Assembly (NCBI RefSeq): GCF_030412915.1
Contig: NZ_JAUHJR010000002.1
Coordinates: 186,001 to 250,000, forward strand
Origin: Nocardioides abyssi
Lineage (GTDB): Bacteria; Actinomycetota; Actinomycetes; Propionibacteriales; Nocardioidaceae
Length of the DNA stretch: 64,000 bases
Direction of reading: 5' to 3'
Every line of letters starts with the position of its first letter. Positions within the stretch are counted from its first letter, which is position 1. A model generated the notes under the pieces. That model saw only the letters and a program-made list of their open reading frames with translations, ran no database searches and had not been told where the DNA came from. The position numbers and the translations under genes are program-made. Of the stretch, positions 34,533 to 43,137 are shown one piece after another.

Positions 34533-36013
34533 GCCGCCTGCTGCGCTCGCTCGCCGGCCGGGTCACCCTCCTCACCACCATCGCCGTCGGGCTGGCCGTC
34601 GCGTTCGTGGCCGCCGGTGCGTTCATGACCGTGCGGGTGCAGATGCAGTCGACGCTGGACAACTCGCTGCTCGACCGCGCCCAGCAGGCGACCCGCACCT
34701 CGGCGCTCTCCCAGCTCAGCACCGACCTGAAGATCCCGTCCTGGGCGCTGGGCGCCGGCGACATCCGGGTCGCGTTCGTCTACCCCGACGGCAAGGTGCT
34801 GACCCCCGACCAGGGCCCGCGGCTCTACATCGGGGAGCCGGAGTTCGCGGTCGCGCAGGGGAAGCGGGCCTACAACATCCGCACCATCGCCGCCGGTGGC
34901 ACCGACTACCGGGTCGCGAGCGTGCCTGCCGCGACGCCCGGCGAGGCGCTGGTCGTCGCGCAGTCGCTGGAGCCGCAGAAGCAGGTGCTCGCCCGGCTCG
35001 GCGTCGTGCTGCTGCTCGTCGGGCTGCTCGGGGTCGCGGCCGCCGGGGTCTCGGGCTGGGCCGTTGCCCGCAACGGCCTGCGCCCGGTGCGCCGGCTGAC
35101 CGTCGAGGTCGAGGCGATCGCCCGCACCGAGGACCTCACCCCCATCGAGGTCCACGGCGACGACGAGGTCGGGCGCCTCGCCGCGGCGTTCAACGAGATG
35201 CTCCGCGCGCTCGCCGCGTCCCGCGACCGGCAGCGCCAGCTCGTCGCCGACGCCGGCCACGAGCTGCGCACCCCGCTGACCTCCCTGCGTACCAACATCG
35301 AGCTGCTCACCCAGGTCGACTCCCCGGGCGCCGAGGCGCTGCCCGCCGGCGCGCGCACCGAGCTGCTCGACGACGTCCGCGCCCAGATCGAGGAGCTCAC
35401 CACCCTCATCGGCGACCTCATGGAGCTCTCCCGCCACGAGCCGGCCGCCCACCTCGTCGCGCCCGTCGACCTCGCCGACGTGGTCGACCAGGCCCTCGCC
35501 CGCGTACGCCGCCGCGCGGCCGGCCTGGTCTTCGACGTCGACCTGGAGCCGGCCGAGCTCGTGGGCGACGCGGCCGCGCTGGAGCGGGCGGTGACCAACC
35601 TGCTCGACAACGCCGCCAAGTGGAGCCCCGCCGGCGGCACCGTCACCGTCCGGCTGGCCGACGGCACGCTGACCGTCGACGACGAGGGGCCCGGCATCGC
35701 CGGCGAGGACCGCGACCGCGTCTTCGACCGGTTCTGGCGCGCCGACGAGTCGCGCGGCATGCCCGGCTCCGGCCTCGGCCTCTCGATCGTCCGCCAGGTC
35801 GCCGAGCGGCACGCCGGCCGCGTCGACGTCGAGGAGTCCCCCGCCGGCGGTGCGCGCCTCGTGCTCGCCCTGCCGGTCGGGGCCGCCGCCGCCGCTGCCG
35901 GCCCGGCCGGCCCTCTCGGCCCGCGACCCACCTCGCCTCCCCCGGCCGCCGGACCCACGGCCAGGCCCGCCACCCCGCCACCCGCACCCCCGACCACCGG
36001 AGGCCGCCCGTGA
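34529..36013 (+). CDS. Sensor histidine kinase
   Basis: 494 residues. TM1 at about 12-34 ([21 protein letters not shown]), an extracytoplasmic sensor of about 120 residues, TM2 near [21 protein letters not shown], a HAMP domain ([19 protein letters not shown]), then HisKA with phosphoacceptor [13 protein letters not shown] and HATPase blocks [11 protein letters not shown] (N), DEGPGIA (G1) and GSGLGLSIV (G2). The C-terminus ends in a Pro/Ala-rich tail of about 45 residues that is not part of the catalytic fold. It phosphorylates the regulator encoded just upstream and its stop overlaps the next lipoprotein gene (GTGA). Confidence 0.92.
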   Translation: MSRLLRSLAGRVTLLTTIAVGLAVAFVAAGAFMTVRVQMQSTLDNSLLDRAQQATRTSALSQLSTDLKIPSWALGAGDIRVAFVYPDGKVLTPDQGPRLYIGEPEFAVAQGKRAYNIRTIAAGGTDYRVASVPAATPGEALVVAQSLEPQKQVLARLGVVLLLVGLLGVAAAGVSGWAVARNGLRPVRRLTVEVEAIARTEDLTPIEVHGDDEVGRLAAAFNEMLRALAASRDRQRQLVADAGHELRTPLTSLRTNIELLTQVDSPGAEALPAGARTELLDDVRAQIEELTTLIGDLMELSRHEPAAHLVAPVDLADVVDQALARVRRRAAGLVFDVDLEPAELVGDAAALERAVTNLLDNAAKWSPAGGTVTVRLADGTLTVDDEGPGIAGEDRDRVFDRFWRADESRGMPGSGLGLSIVRQVAERHAGRVDVEESPAGGARLVLALPVGAAAAAAGPAGPLGPRPTSPPPAAGPTARPATPPPAPPTTGGRP

Positions 36014-36567
36014 GGCGCGCGCTGCTCGTCGTACCCCTCCTGCTGCTGCCGGGCGCCCTCGCCGGCTGCTCCGGCGACGACCCCGACGGGAGCACGTCCG
36101 GGGACTCGCCGCACGGCGAGACCTCACCGGCGGTCGCCGCGTGGAACCCCTGCGACGACGTCGGGCCCGAGGAGGTCGGCGCGCTGCTCGGGGCGGAGGT
36201 GACCGAGGAGGACGGCGAGCCGGGCGCGATGCGCTGCACCTACCTGCCGGTCGAGGAGGGCGGGGCGACGCTCGACGTCAACTACCTGTGGTTCGACGGG
36301 TCGTTCGCCGACGCCTGGGAGACCATCGGCGACGACATCGCCGGGCGGGTGCACGACGTCGACGTGCCCACCGCCGACGCGGCCCGCACGGTCGTCCAGG
36401 TCACCGACGACGCGGTCGTCGTCAGCGGCTTCGTGCAGACCGGCGGGCTCATCGAGTCGGTCAACGCGATCGTGCTCGACCCCGGCGAGCGCGACCGCGT
36501 GGTCCGCGCGACCGAGGGCCTGCTGCGGCTGCTCTCCGAGCGGGCACCGGCGCGCGCCGGGGGCTGA
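36010..36567 (+). CDS. Lipoprotein co-transcribed with the two-component system
   Basis: 185 residues with a lipoprotein signal (LLLLPGALAGC, Cys near residue 20), a Ser/Gly-rich tether, and a domain starting WNPCDDVGPEEVGALLG with a second Cys in AMRCTYLP, which may form a disulfide. The layout is similar to DUF3558-type lipoproteins of actinobacteria, but I cannot confirm that family. The GTGA overlap with the histidine kinase gene suggests it belongs to the same operon and may be an accessory sensor protein. Confidence 0.8.
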   Translation: MRRALLVVPLLLLPGALAGCSGDDPDGSTSGDSPHGETSPAVAAWNPCDDVGPEEVGALLGAEVTEEDGEPGAMRCTYLPVEEGGATLDVNYLWFDGSFADAWETIGDDIAGRVHDVDVPTADAARTVVQVTDDAVVVSGFVQTGGLIESVNAIVLDPGERDRVVRATEGLLRLLSERAPARAGG

Positions 36568-36575
36568 CCGCCTGC

Positions 36576-36581
36576 CAGGAT
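36576..36581 (+). promoter_or_regulatory. Leaderless -10 hexamer CAGGAT
   Basis: CAGGAT lies 6 nt before the ATG at 36588. Confidence 0.45.
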
Positions 36582-36587
36582 GCGGCC

Positions 36588-37436
36588 ATGGAGCTGGCGT
36601 TCTTCACGTCCGACGACGACGGCGCGAGCCTCGTCGCCACCGACCTCGCGGTCAGCAGCTGGGGCAAGGACCACCTGCACGGCGTCGCCGTCAGCGGCGC
36701 GATGGCCCGCGCGCTCGAGCAGCGGCTGGAGCAGGAGGGGCGCACCGAGCTGCGGCCGGCCCGCTACACCGTCGACCTCTTCCGGCCGGCCACCCGCCAG
36801 CCGCTGACGTTCACCACCGACGTGGTGCGGGCGAGCCCGCGGCTCGCGCTGCTCGACGTGACCGCGCTGCAGGACGGCGTACCCGTCTCCCGTGCGAGCT
36901 GCCTCTTCCTCAAGCCCACCGCCGACACCGAGGGCGAGGTGTGGTCGCCCGGCACCTCCCCGTCGCCCCCGCCGCTCGAGGTCGCCCCGCCGACCACCGA
37001 GCCGCACGTGCCCTTCCTGCACAGCGACGCCGGCTGGTCCCAGGACTTCCGCGAGCACCAGAACGCCTCGCGCAAGACCTCGTGGAACAGCGCCGTCCCC
37101 GTCGTCGCGGGCGAGGCGGCCACCCCGTTCCAGGCGGTCGCAGCCATCGCCGACGGCGCCAGCCTGGTCACCAACTGGGGCACCAACGGCGTCGAGCACA
37201 TCAACACCGACATCACGCTCACGCTGGTGCGCCGCCCCGCCGGCACCGAGGTCGGCCTGCAGGCCGTCGACCGGCTCGAGCAGGACGGCATCGCCGTGGG
37301 GACCGCGTCGGTCTTCGACCGCGAGGGCGCGCTCGGCACCATCGTGGTCACCTCGCTGGCCAACGCCCGCCGCACCGTCGACCTCGGCAAGGAGCAGTGG
37401 GAGGACGACGGCCGGCGCACGACGTCGGGCGCCTGA
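36588..37436 (+). CDS. Acyl-CoA thioesterase family protein (double hot-dog)
   Basis: 282 residues, the size of TesB-like double hot-dog thioesterases. The first half has HLHGVAVSGAMARALEQ and RPARYTVDLFRPATRQPL, the second WGTNGVEHINTDITLTLVRRP, where the TesB-type [19 protein letters not shown] segment NTDITL occurs. It probably hydrolyses acyl-CoA in the cytosol; chain-length preference is unknown. ATG at 36588 is supported by a CAGGAT hexamer. It is convergent with zwf. Confidence 0.82.
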   Translation: MELAFFTSDDDGASLVATDLAVSSWGKDHLHGVAVSGAMARALEQRLEQEGRTELRPARYTVDLFRPATRQPLTFTTDVVRASPRLALLDVTALQDGVPVSRASCLFLKPTADTEGEVWSPGTSPSPPPLEVAPPTTEPHVPFLHSDAGWSQDFREHQNASRKTSWNSAVPVVAGEAATPFQAVAAIADGASLVTNWGTNGVEHINTDITLTLVRRPAGTEVGLQAVDRLEQDGIAVGTASVFDREGALGTIVVTSLANARRTVDLGKEQWEDDGRRTTSGA

Positions 37437-37447
37437 GGCACCCGACG
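37423..37447. terminator. Hairpin between thioesterase and zwf
   Basis: CGTCGGG (37423-37429) pairs with CCCGACG (37441-37447). An alternative overlapping stem CGCCTGA/TCAGGCG (37430-37462) uses the two stop codons. Confidence 0.45.
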
Positions 37448-37455
37448 CCGCCCGA

Positions 37456-38925
37456 TCAGGCGTTGGCGCCGTCCGACGAGGGCATCCGCCAGGCCCGCTC
37501 GAAGGGCAGCCGCCACGCGTTCGGGGCGACGAGCTGGTGGATCGCGTTGGGCCCCCAGGTGCCGGGCTGGTAGGTCCGCACCGGCGGCGGGGTATCCAGC
37601 AGGGCGGTGGACTTCTCCCAGAGCGTCTCGATGCCCTCGGCGGTGGTGAACAGCGTGTGGTCGCCGCGCATGGCGTCGTGGATGAGCCGTTCGTACGCCG
37701 CCAGCACGGCCGTCGACGACGACGTCTCGTGCGTGGCGAACTGCATCGACAGCTTCTCCAGCTTCATGCCGGGCCCGGGCCGCTTGCCGTAGAACGACAG
37801 CGACATCCGTGACTGGTCGGCGAGGTCGAAGGTCAGGTGGTCCGGCCCCTGCATCCCCGCCTGCGATCCGGCCGGGAACATCGACAGCGGCGGCTCCTTG
37901 AACGCGATCGAGATGATCCGCGCGCTCTCGGCCATCTTCTTGCCGGTCCGCAGGTAGATCGGGACGCCGGCCCACCGCCAGTTGTCGATCTCCACCTTGA
38001 GCGCGATGAAGGTCTCGGTGTCGGAGTCGTCGGCGACCTCCTCCTTGCCGCGGTAGCCGTCGTACTGCCCGCGCACCACGTCGTGGGGGTCGATCGGCTT
38101 CATCGAGCGGAACACCTTGTTCTTCTCGTCGCCGATCGGGCCCGGCTCCAGCGACGTCGGCGGCTCCATCGCCATGAACGCCAGCACCTGCATCAGGTGG
38201 GTGACGACCATGTCGCGGTAGGCGCCGGTGGCCTCGTAGAACTTCGTGCGCCCCTCCAGCCCGAGCGTCTCGGGGACGTCGATCTGCACGTGGTCGATGA
38301 AGTTGCGATTCCAGATGGGCTCGAAGAGACCGTTGGCGAAGCGGAAGGCCAGGATGTTCTGCGCGGCCTCCTTGCCCAGGAAGTGGTCGATGCGGAAGAT
38401 CTGCTGCTCGTCGAAGACCTCGTGCAGCTCGGCGTTGAGGTTGACCGCCGAGGCCAGGTCGGTGCCGAACGGCTTCTCCATCACGATCCGCGACCGCTCG
38501 ACCAGGCCGGCCTTGTCGAGCTGGTGGACGACGTCGAGGGCGGCCTTCGGCGGCACGCTGAGGTAGTGCAGCCGGCGCTTGCGCTCGACGGGGCCGGGCA
38601 GCGTGTCCTCGGCGCGCTCCACCTCGTCGGCGAGCGCCTGCGGTCCCGCGGACTGCGGGAGGTAGCTGAGCAGGTTGCCGAACGGCGCCCAGCGCTCGTC
38701 GTCGATCGTCCCGTCGCCGAACTCCTCGCAGGCCTCGCGCGCGAACGTCTCGAAGTGCGTGCGGTCGACGTCCTCCAGCGAGGTGCCGACGATCCGGGTG
38801 TCGTCCAGCAGGCCCGCCTCGAACAGGTGCAGCAGGCCCGGCAGCAGCTTGCGGCGGGACAGGTCGCCGGTGGCGCCGAACAGCACGATGACGTGCGGCT
38901 TGGCCGGGCTCTCCAGAGTGCTCAC
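37456..38925 (-). CDS. zwf: Glucose-6-phosphate dehydrogenase
   Basis: 489 residues, full length. NADP-binding GATGDLSRRKLLPGL (about 16-30), the active-site RIDHFLGKEAAQN with catalytic His, and EKPFG for substrate binding are all present. It starts the oxidative pentose phosphate pathway. GTG at 38925 has a near-perfect Shine-Dalgarno (AGGAGGTAA) 6 nt upstream, unlike most genes here. It follows pabB on the same strand with a 6-bp gap, so the operon pabA-pabB-zwf or read-through is possible. Confidence 0.95.
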   Translation of the reverse strand: MSTLESPAKPHVIVLFGATGDLSRRKLLPGLLHLFEAGLLDDTRIVGTSLEDVDRTHFETFAREACEEFGDGTIDDERWAPFGNLLSYLPQSAGPQALADEVERAEDTLPGPVERKRRLHYLSVPPKAALDVVHQLDKAGLVERSRIVMEKPFGTDLASAVNLNAELHEVFDEQQIFRIDHFLGKEAAQNILAFRFANGLFEPIWNRNFIDHVQIDVPETLGLEGRTKFYEATGAYRDMVVTHLMQVLAFMAMEPPTSLEPGPIGDEKNKVFRSMKPIDPHDVVRGQYDGYRGKEEVADDSDTETFIALKVEIDNWRWAGVPIYLRTGKKMAESARIISIAFKEPPLSMFPAGSQAGMQGPDHLTFDLADQSRMSLSFYGKRPGPGMKLEKLSMQFATHETSSSTAVLAAYERLIHDAMRGDHTLFTTAEGIETLWEKSTALLDTPPPVRTYQPGTWGPNAIHQLVAPNAWRLPFERAWRMPSSDGANA

Positions 38926-38931
38926 GCGGGG

Positions 38932-40233
38932 TTACCTCCTGGTGTCGCGAACAGGTGCCGCGAAGACGGCGAGCAGCCGCTCCGCCTTCCATCGTGCCTC
39001 GGCGTGCTCGGAGGCTGCGTCGGAGTGGACCGTGACGCCCCCGCCGGTACCCAGCTCCCAGGTCCCGTCACCGGTCGTCACCAGGCTGCGGATGACGACG
39101 CCGAGGTCCGCGCGCCCGTCGGCCGCCAGCCAGCCGAACGCGCCGGCGTACACGCCTCGCGGGGTCGCCTCCACCGCGTCGACCACCTCCATCGTCCGCC
39201 GCTTCGGCGCCCCGGTCATCGAGCCGGCCGGGAAGAGCGAGCGCAGCGCCGCGACGGTGCCGACCTCGGGGCGCAGCCGGCCGCGGACGGTCGAGACGAG
39301 CTGGTGGACGCTCGCGTAGGACTCCACGTCCATCAGCACCGGCACCTCGACCGAGCCGGGCTCGCAGACCGTCGCCAGGTCGTTGCGGAGCAGGTCGACG
39401 ACCATGAGGTTCTCCGCGCGGTAGCGCTGCTCGGTGCGCAGCCGCTCCGCCGCCGCCGCGTCCTCCTCGGGCGTCGCCCCGCGGGGCGTGGTGCCCTTGA
39501 TCGGCTTGGTCTCGATGCTCCGCCCGCCGTCGTCCGTGCGGGCCACGGTCGCGTAGCGCTCCGGGCTGCTGGAGAGCAGCCACGCGCGGGCGCCCGGCAC
39601 GTCGTGCTGGAGGAAGCCGGCGTAGGGCGCGGGGTTGAGCGCGCGCAGGCGCAGGTACGCCGCCACCGGGTCGAGGTCGCTCGTCGTCCGCTGCCGGTGG
39701 GTCAGGTTGACCTCGTAGGAGTCCCCCGCGTGCAGCGCCTCCTGCACGCGGGCGTACGCCGCGGCGTACTCCTCCGGCACCGGCACCGTGCCCGCGGACG
39801 TCATGCGTCGCGTGGCAGCGGGTGCTCGCTCCGCATGACGTCCCGGGTCGTGGTGGGTGAAGACCCGCACGTGCGAGGGGCGCATCCAGACCGCGTCGGG
39901 CAGGTCGCGCGCGGGGCGGGCCGGCAGGTCGGGCCGGCAGGCGTAGCCGAGGTAGCCGAACCACTGGTCGTCCGGCCCACCCGCGGTCAGCTCCGCCTCG
40001 AGCACCGCGAAGACGTCGCCGTCCCCGACGGCCACCACCTCCGAGCGGCCGCCGGCGTGCCGGGTGACGGTGCGGGTGGCGGCGGCGTACGAGAGCGAGA
40101 CGTCGTCCTCGTCCAGCCAGCCCAGCAGCGACCGGCGCCCCGACCAGTCGCGCGCGCCGCCGCCGTCGAGCCAGAAGCAGCGCGGGTGGGCCGCGGCCAT
40201 CGCGGCGAACGCCTCCTCGACCGGCTCGCTCAC
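38932..40233 (-). CDS. pabB: Aminodeoxychorismate synthase component I
   Basis: 433 residues of the chorismate-utilising fold. The sequence ETKPIKGTTPRG carries the lysine (PIKGT) that marks PabB rather than TrpE, which has PIAGT-like. Other blocks are LSSSPERY, DLLRNDLATVCEPGSVEVP, and FPAGSMTGAPKRRTMEVVDAVE. With PabA it makes 4-amino-4-deoxychorismate for folate. GTG at 40233 overlaps the pabA stop codon by four bases, showing translational coupling. Confidence 0.92.
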   Translation of the reverse strand: MSEPVEEAFAAMAAAHPRCFWLDGGGARDWSGRRSLLGWLDEDDVSLSYAAATRTVTRHAGGRSEVVAVGDGDVFAVLEAELTAGGPDDQWFGYLGYACRPDLPARPARDLPDAVWMRPSHVRVFTHHDPGRHAERAPAATRRMTSAGTVPVPEEYAAAYARVQEALHAGDSYEVNLTHRQRTTSDLDPVAAYLRLRALNPAPYAGFLQHDVPGARAWLLSSSPERYATVARTDDGGRSIETKPIKGTTPRGATPEEDAAAAERLRTEQRYRAENLMVVDLLRNDLATVCEPGSVEVPVLMDVESYASVHQLVSTVRGRLRPEVGTVAALRSLFPAGSMTGAPKRRTMEVVDAVEATPRGVYAGAFGWLAADGRADLGVVIRSLVTTGDGTWELGTGGGVTVHSDAASEHAEARWKAERLLAVFAAPVRDTRR

Positions 40234-40799
40234 GACCGCACCCCCAGGAACGACGCGACGATCCGCAGGCCGTGCTCGGAGAGCACCGACTCGGGGTGGA
40301 ACTGCACGCCCTCCAGCGGCAGCGACCGGTGCCGCACGCCCATGACCACGCCGTCCTCGGAGCGCGCGGTCACCTCCAGGCAGTCGGGCACGAGCGTCGC
40401 GGCGAGCGAGTGGTAGCGCACCGCGGCGAACCCCTGCGGCAGCCCGGCGAGCACGCCGCGCCCGTCGTGGGTCACCCGGGAGACCGTCCCGTGGGCGGGG
40501 GCGACCCGCTCGACGCGGCCGCCGTACGCCGCCACGAGCCCCTGCATGCCCAGGCACACGCCCAGCACCGGCCGGGACGCGGCGAGCAGCACCTCGCGCC
40601 CGACGGCGAAGTCCGCGGGGTCGTCCGGGCGACCGGGACCGGGCGAGAGCACGACGTGGTCGTGGGCGAGCACCTCGGCGGCGCCCACCTCGTCGTGCTG
40701 CAGGACCGTCGGGAGGGCACCGGTGACCTGCGCGACGAGGTGGACGAGGTTCCAGGTGTAGGAGTCGTGATGGTCGACCACCACGACGTCCGCGGCCAC
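40230..40799 (-). CDS. pabA: Glutamine amidotransferase, component II
   Basis: 189 residues, class I GATase. DHHDSYTWNLVHL at the start, the oxyanion strand SPGPGRPDD, nucleophile Cys in GVCLGMQGL, and catalytic His-Glu in VQFHPESVLS. It supplies ammonia from glutamine to PabB; TrpG activity could overlap. Only 10 bp separates it from the upstream fused synthase gene, suggesting one transcript with that gene. Confidence 0.92.
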   Translation of the reverse strand: MAADVVVVDHHDSYTWNLVHLVAQVTGALPTVLQHDEVGAAEVLAHDHVVLSPGPGRPDDPADFAVGREVLLAASRPVLGVCLGMQGLVAAYGGRVERVAPAHGTVSRVTHDGRGVLAGLPQGFAAVRYHSLAATLVPDCLEVTARSEDGVVMGVRHRSLPLEGVQFHPESVLSEHGLRIVASFLGVRS

Positions 40800-40809
40800 G
40801 GTCGCGGCC

Positions 40810-42741
40810 TCAGGCGTCCCCGGAGCCGGGACCGTCGAGGAGGAGCGAGACGACGAAGTCGTGCAGCAGGTCGTAGCCGCGCTCGGTGAGGATCGACTCG
40901 GCGTGGAACTGGATGCCGCGGTAGTGCGGGCCGACCAGGTGGTGCACGTCGCCGGTGTCGGGGTCGGTGTCGACGCGGACCCCGTCGGGCAGGGCCGTGC
41001 CGTCGTCGACCCGGCCGACGAAGGTGTTGTAGAAGCCGACCCGCTCGGTGCGGCCCTCCAGCGGCACCGGCGACTGGGTGCCCTGGAAGACGATGTCCTT
41101 GTAGGTCAGCGGGATGCCGAGCCGGTGGCAGAGCGCCTGGTGGCCGAGGCAGACCGCGAGGAACGGCCGCTGCTGGTCCATCAGCTCCGCGACGGCGGCA
41201 CGCAGGTTGGCCATCTTCGGGTCGTCGTCGTCGCGCGGGTCGCCCGGGCCGGGCCCCACGATGACCAGGTCGTAGCCGTCGAGGCAGCCGGCGGCGTACT
41301 CCTCGTGGCGCACGACCTCGCTGGTCATGCCGAGCACGCCGAGGACGTGGCGCAGCATGTTCACGAAGTCGTCCTCGCCGTCGAGGATCACCGCGCTGCG
41401 GCCGGCCAGCCGCGGGTCGGGCGCGGAGCCGCCCTGGTCGGTCAGCCAGAACGACGACAGCCGGCGGTTGCGGGCGTTGAGCGCGAGCAGGACGTCCTCG
41501 TCGCTGACCAGCTCGGCGACGTTGACGTCCGGGGTCGGCGCGGGCGCGACGAGGCCGAAGGCACTGAGGATGCCGCCGGCCTTGGCGTGGGTCTCGGCGA
41601 CCTCGTACGCCGCGTCCGAGTCGCGCACGAGCGTGGCACCGGCGGTCACCTTGAGGTTGCCCTCGAGGTCGACGTCGGCGGTGCGGATGACGATCGGGCT
41701 GTCGACGACCGGGCCGCCCTCGGCGTCGCGGCCCAGCACGGCCAGGGCGGCGCCGTAGTAGCCGCGGCCCTCGGTCTCGTACTGCTTGATCAGCCGGCAG
41801 GCGTTCTCCACCGGGCTGCCGGTGACGGTCGCGGCGTACATCGTGTCGCGGAGCACCTCGCGGGGATCGCGGTCGGTGCGGCCGGCGAGGAGGTACTCGG
41901 TGTGGACGAGGCGGCTCATCGGCTTGAGGAACGGCCCGAGCACCTGGCCACCCTGGTTGCAGATGTCGCACATCATCTTCAGCTCCTCGTCGACGACCAT
42001 GAAGAGCTCGTAGATCTCCTTCTCGTCGCGCAGGAACTCCAGCAGGTCGCCCTTGACGTCGGCGTGCGGGTCGCGGGGGATGCGGAAGGTGCCGCTGATC
42101 GGGTTCATCCGCACGTCGCCGCCGTGGATCGACACGTGCCGCTCCGGGCTGGCGCCGACCAGGTAGCGGTCGCCGGTGAAGAACAGGAACGTCCAGTACG
42201 CCCCGCGCTCGCGCTCCAGCAGCCGGCGGAAGACGGCCAGCGCCTTGTCGGCGCCCCAGTCGTCGACCTTCGCCCGGTAGTGCCGGCCGACGACGAGGTT
42301 GGCGCCCTCGCCCTGGCCGATCTCGTCGCGGATGATCGCGTCGACGAGCTTGCCGTACTCCTCGTCGTCGGTCTCGAAGCCGCCGCGGTCGGCGAAGGTC
42401 ACCTCGACGTCGTCGATCGCCTCGACGACCTCGGCGACGGAGAGCTCCAGCTCGGTCTCGACGTCGACCACCACCAGCGGGGTGCCGTCGTCGTGGGCCT
42501 CGAACCCGCGCTCGGCGACCTGGCGGAACGGCACCGCGAGCAGCCGGTCGGCGATGTGCCCGGCCCGCGGCGGCCCCTCCTCGAGGGGTACGTCGAGCAG
42601 CGACTCGACCACCGACCGCTTGCCGCCCACGAGGCCGACGCTGTCGCGGTCCCCCGCCCGCGTGGACCGGCGGATGATCGCCCACGCCTCGTGCCCCTGG
42701 AGCGCGGCGATGGCGTCCCGGGCGTTCGGCGTGCTCGTCAT
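40810..42741 (-). CDS. PhzE/TrpEG-type fused synthase (ADIC or anthranilate)
   Basis: 643 residues: an N-terminal chorismate-utilising domain (about 1-420) fused to a C-terminal class I GATase (about 435-635) with LAVCLGHQALC and IQFHAESILT catalytic motifs. The MST-site sequence is MNPISGTFR, i.e. PISGT rather than PIAGT (TrpE) or PIKGT (PabB), as in PhzE-type 2-amino-2-desoxyisochorismate synthases; size also fits PhzE. It may therefore feed a secondary pathway rather than tryptophan. No phenazine genes are nearby. ATG 42741 has TAGAGT 7 nt upstream. pabA and pabB follow downstream. Confidence 0.8.
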   Translation of the reverse strand: MTSTPNARDAIAALQGHEAWAIIRRSTRAGDRDSVGLVGGKRSVVESLLDVPLEEGPPRAGHIADRLLAVPFRQVAERGFEAHDDGTPLVVVDVETELELSVAEVVEAIDDVEVTFADRGGFETDDEEYGKLVDAIIRDEIGQGEGANLVVGRHYRAKVDDWGADKALAVFRRLLERERGAYWTFLFFTGDRYLVGASPERHVSIHGGDVRMNPISGTFRIPRDPHADVKGDLLEFLRDEKEIYELFMVVDEELKMMCDICNQGGQVLGPFLKPMSRLVHTEYLLAGRTDRDPREVLRDTMYAATVTGSPVENACRLIKQYETEGRGYYGAALAVLGRDAEGGPVVDSPIVIRTADVDLEGNLKVTAGATLVRDSDAAYEVAETHAKAGGILSAFGLVAPAPTPDVNVAELVSDEDVLLALNARNRRLSSFWLTDQGGSAPDPRLAGRSAVILDGEDDFVNMLRHVLGVLGMTSEVVRHEEYAAGCLDGYDLVIVGPGPGDPRDDDDPKMANLRAAVAELMDQQRPFLAVCLGHQALCHRLGIPLTYKDIVFQGTQSPVPLEGRTERVGFYNTFVGRVDDGTALPDGVRVDTDPDTGDVHHLVGPHYRGIQFHAESILTERGYDLLHDFVVSLLLDGPGSGDA

Positions 42742-42748
42742 GGCGCGA

Positions 42749-42754
42749 ACTCTA
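42749..42754 (-). promoter_or_regulatory. Leaderless -10 hexamer TAGAGT
   Basis: Minus-strand TAGAGT, 7 nt before the fused synthase ATG. Confidence 0.5.
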
Positions 42755-42804
42755 GTTGTCGCCCGCCGTCGCTTCCTCCCAGTTCCACCGCCGCCCCCGG
42801 CACC

Positions 42805-43121
42805 GCTGGTCGAGCCGTCAGGGCCGCCATGGCCTGACCGTGTCGAAACCCGGTGAGCGGCGCAGGGCCGCAGGTCCCTCACCGGGTTTCGAGACAGGCG
42901 CCAGCGCGCCTTCCTCAACCAGCGGTGGCCCCCCCGCTGGTCGAGCCGTCAGGGCCGCCATGGCGTGACCGTGTCGAAACCCGGTGAGCGGTGCAGGGCC
43001 GCGGGTCCCTCACCGGGTTTCGAGACAGGCGCCAGCGCGCCTTCCTCGACCAGCGGTGGCGCCCCCCGCTGGTCGAGCCTCCCGGCTGGTTGAGGAGGGC
43101 CGCCAGGCCCGTCTCGAAACC
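42805..43121. repeat. Tandem array of type A repeats without an HNH gene
   Basis: Two near-identical 131-bp units starting at 42805 and 42936, each containing GGTCGAGCCGTCAGGGCC and a type A element (42885-42920, 43016-43051, inner GGCGC/GCGCC), then the start of a third at 43068. A final plus-orientation A (43088-43121, inner GGGCC/GGCCC) ends 16 bp before the helicase stop. It fills the gap between the fused synthase and helicase genes. Confidence 0.8.
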
Positions 43122-43137
43122 CGCCGGAAGAGCGGAC

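Noticed and set aside
40230-42741. Phenazine biosynthesis cluster
   Set aside because: Only the PhzE-like gene and general folate genes pabAB are present; no phzD, F, A/B or G-like genes.
42805-43121. CRISPR array
   Set aside because: The repeats are hairpin elements with long, similar spacers that are themselves repeated; there are no regular unique spacers and no cas genes.
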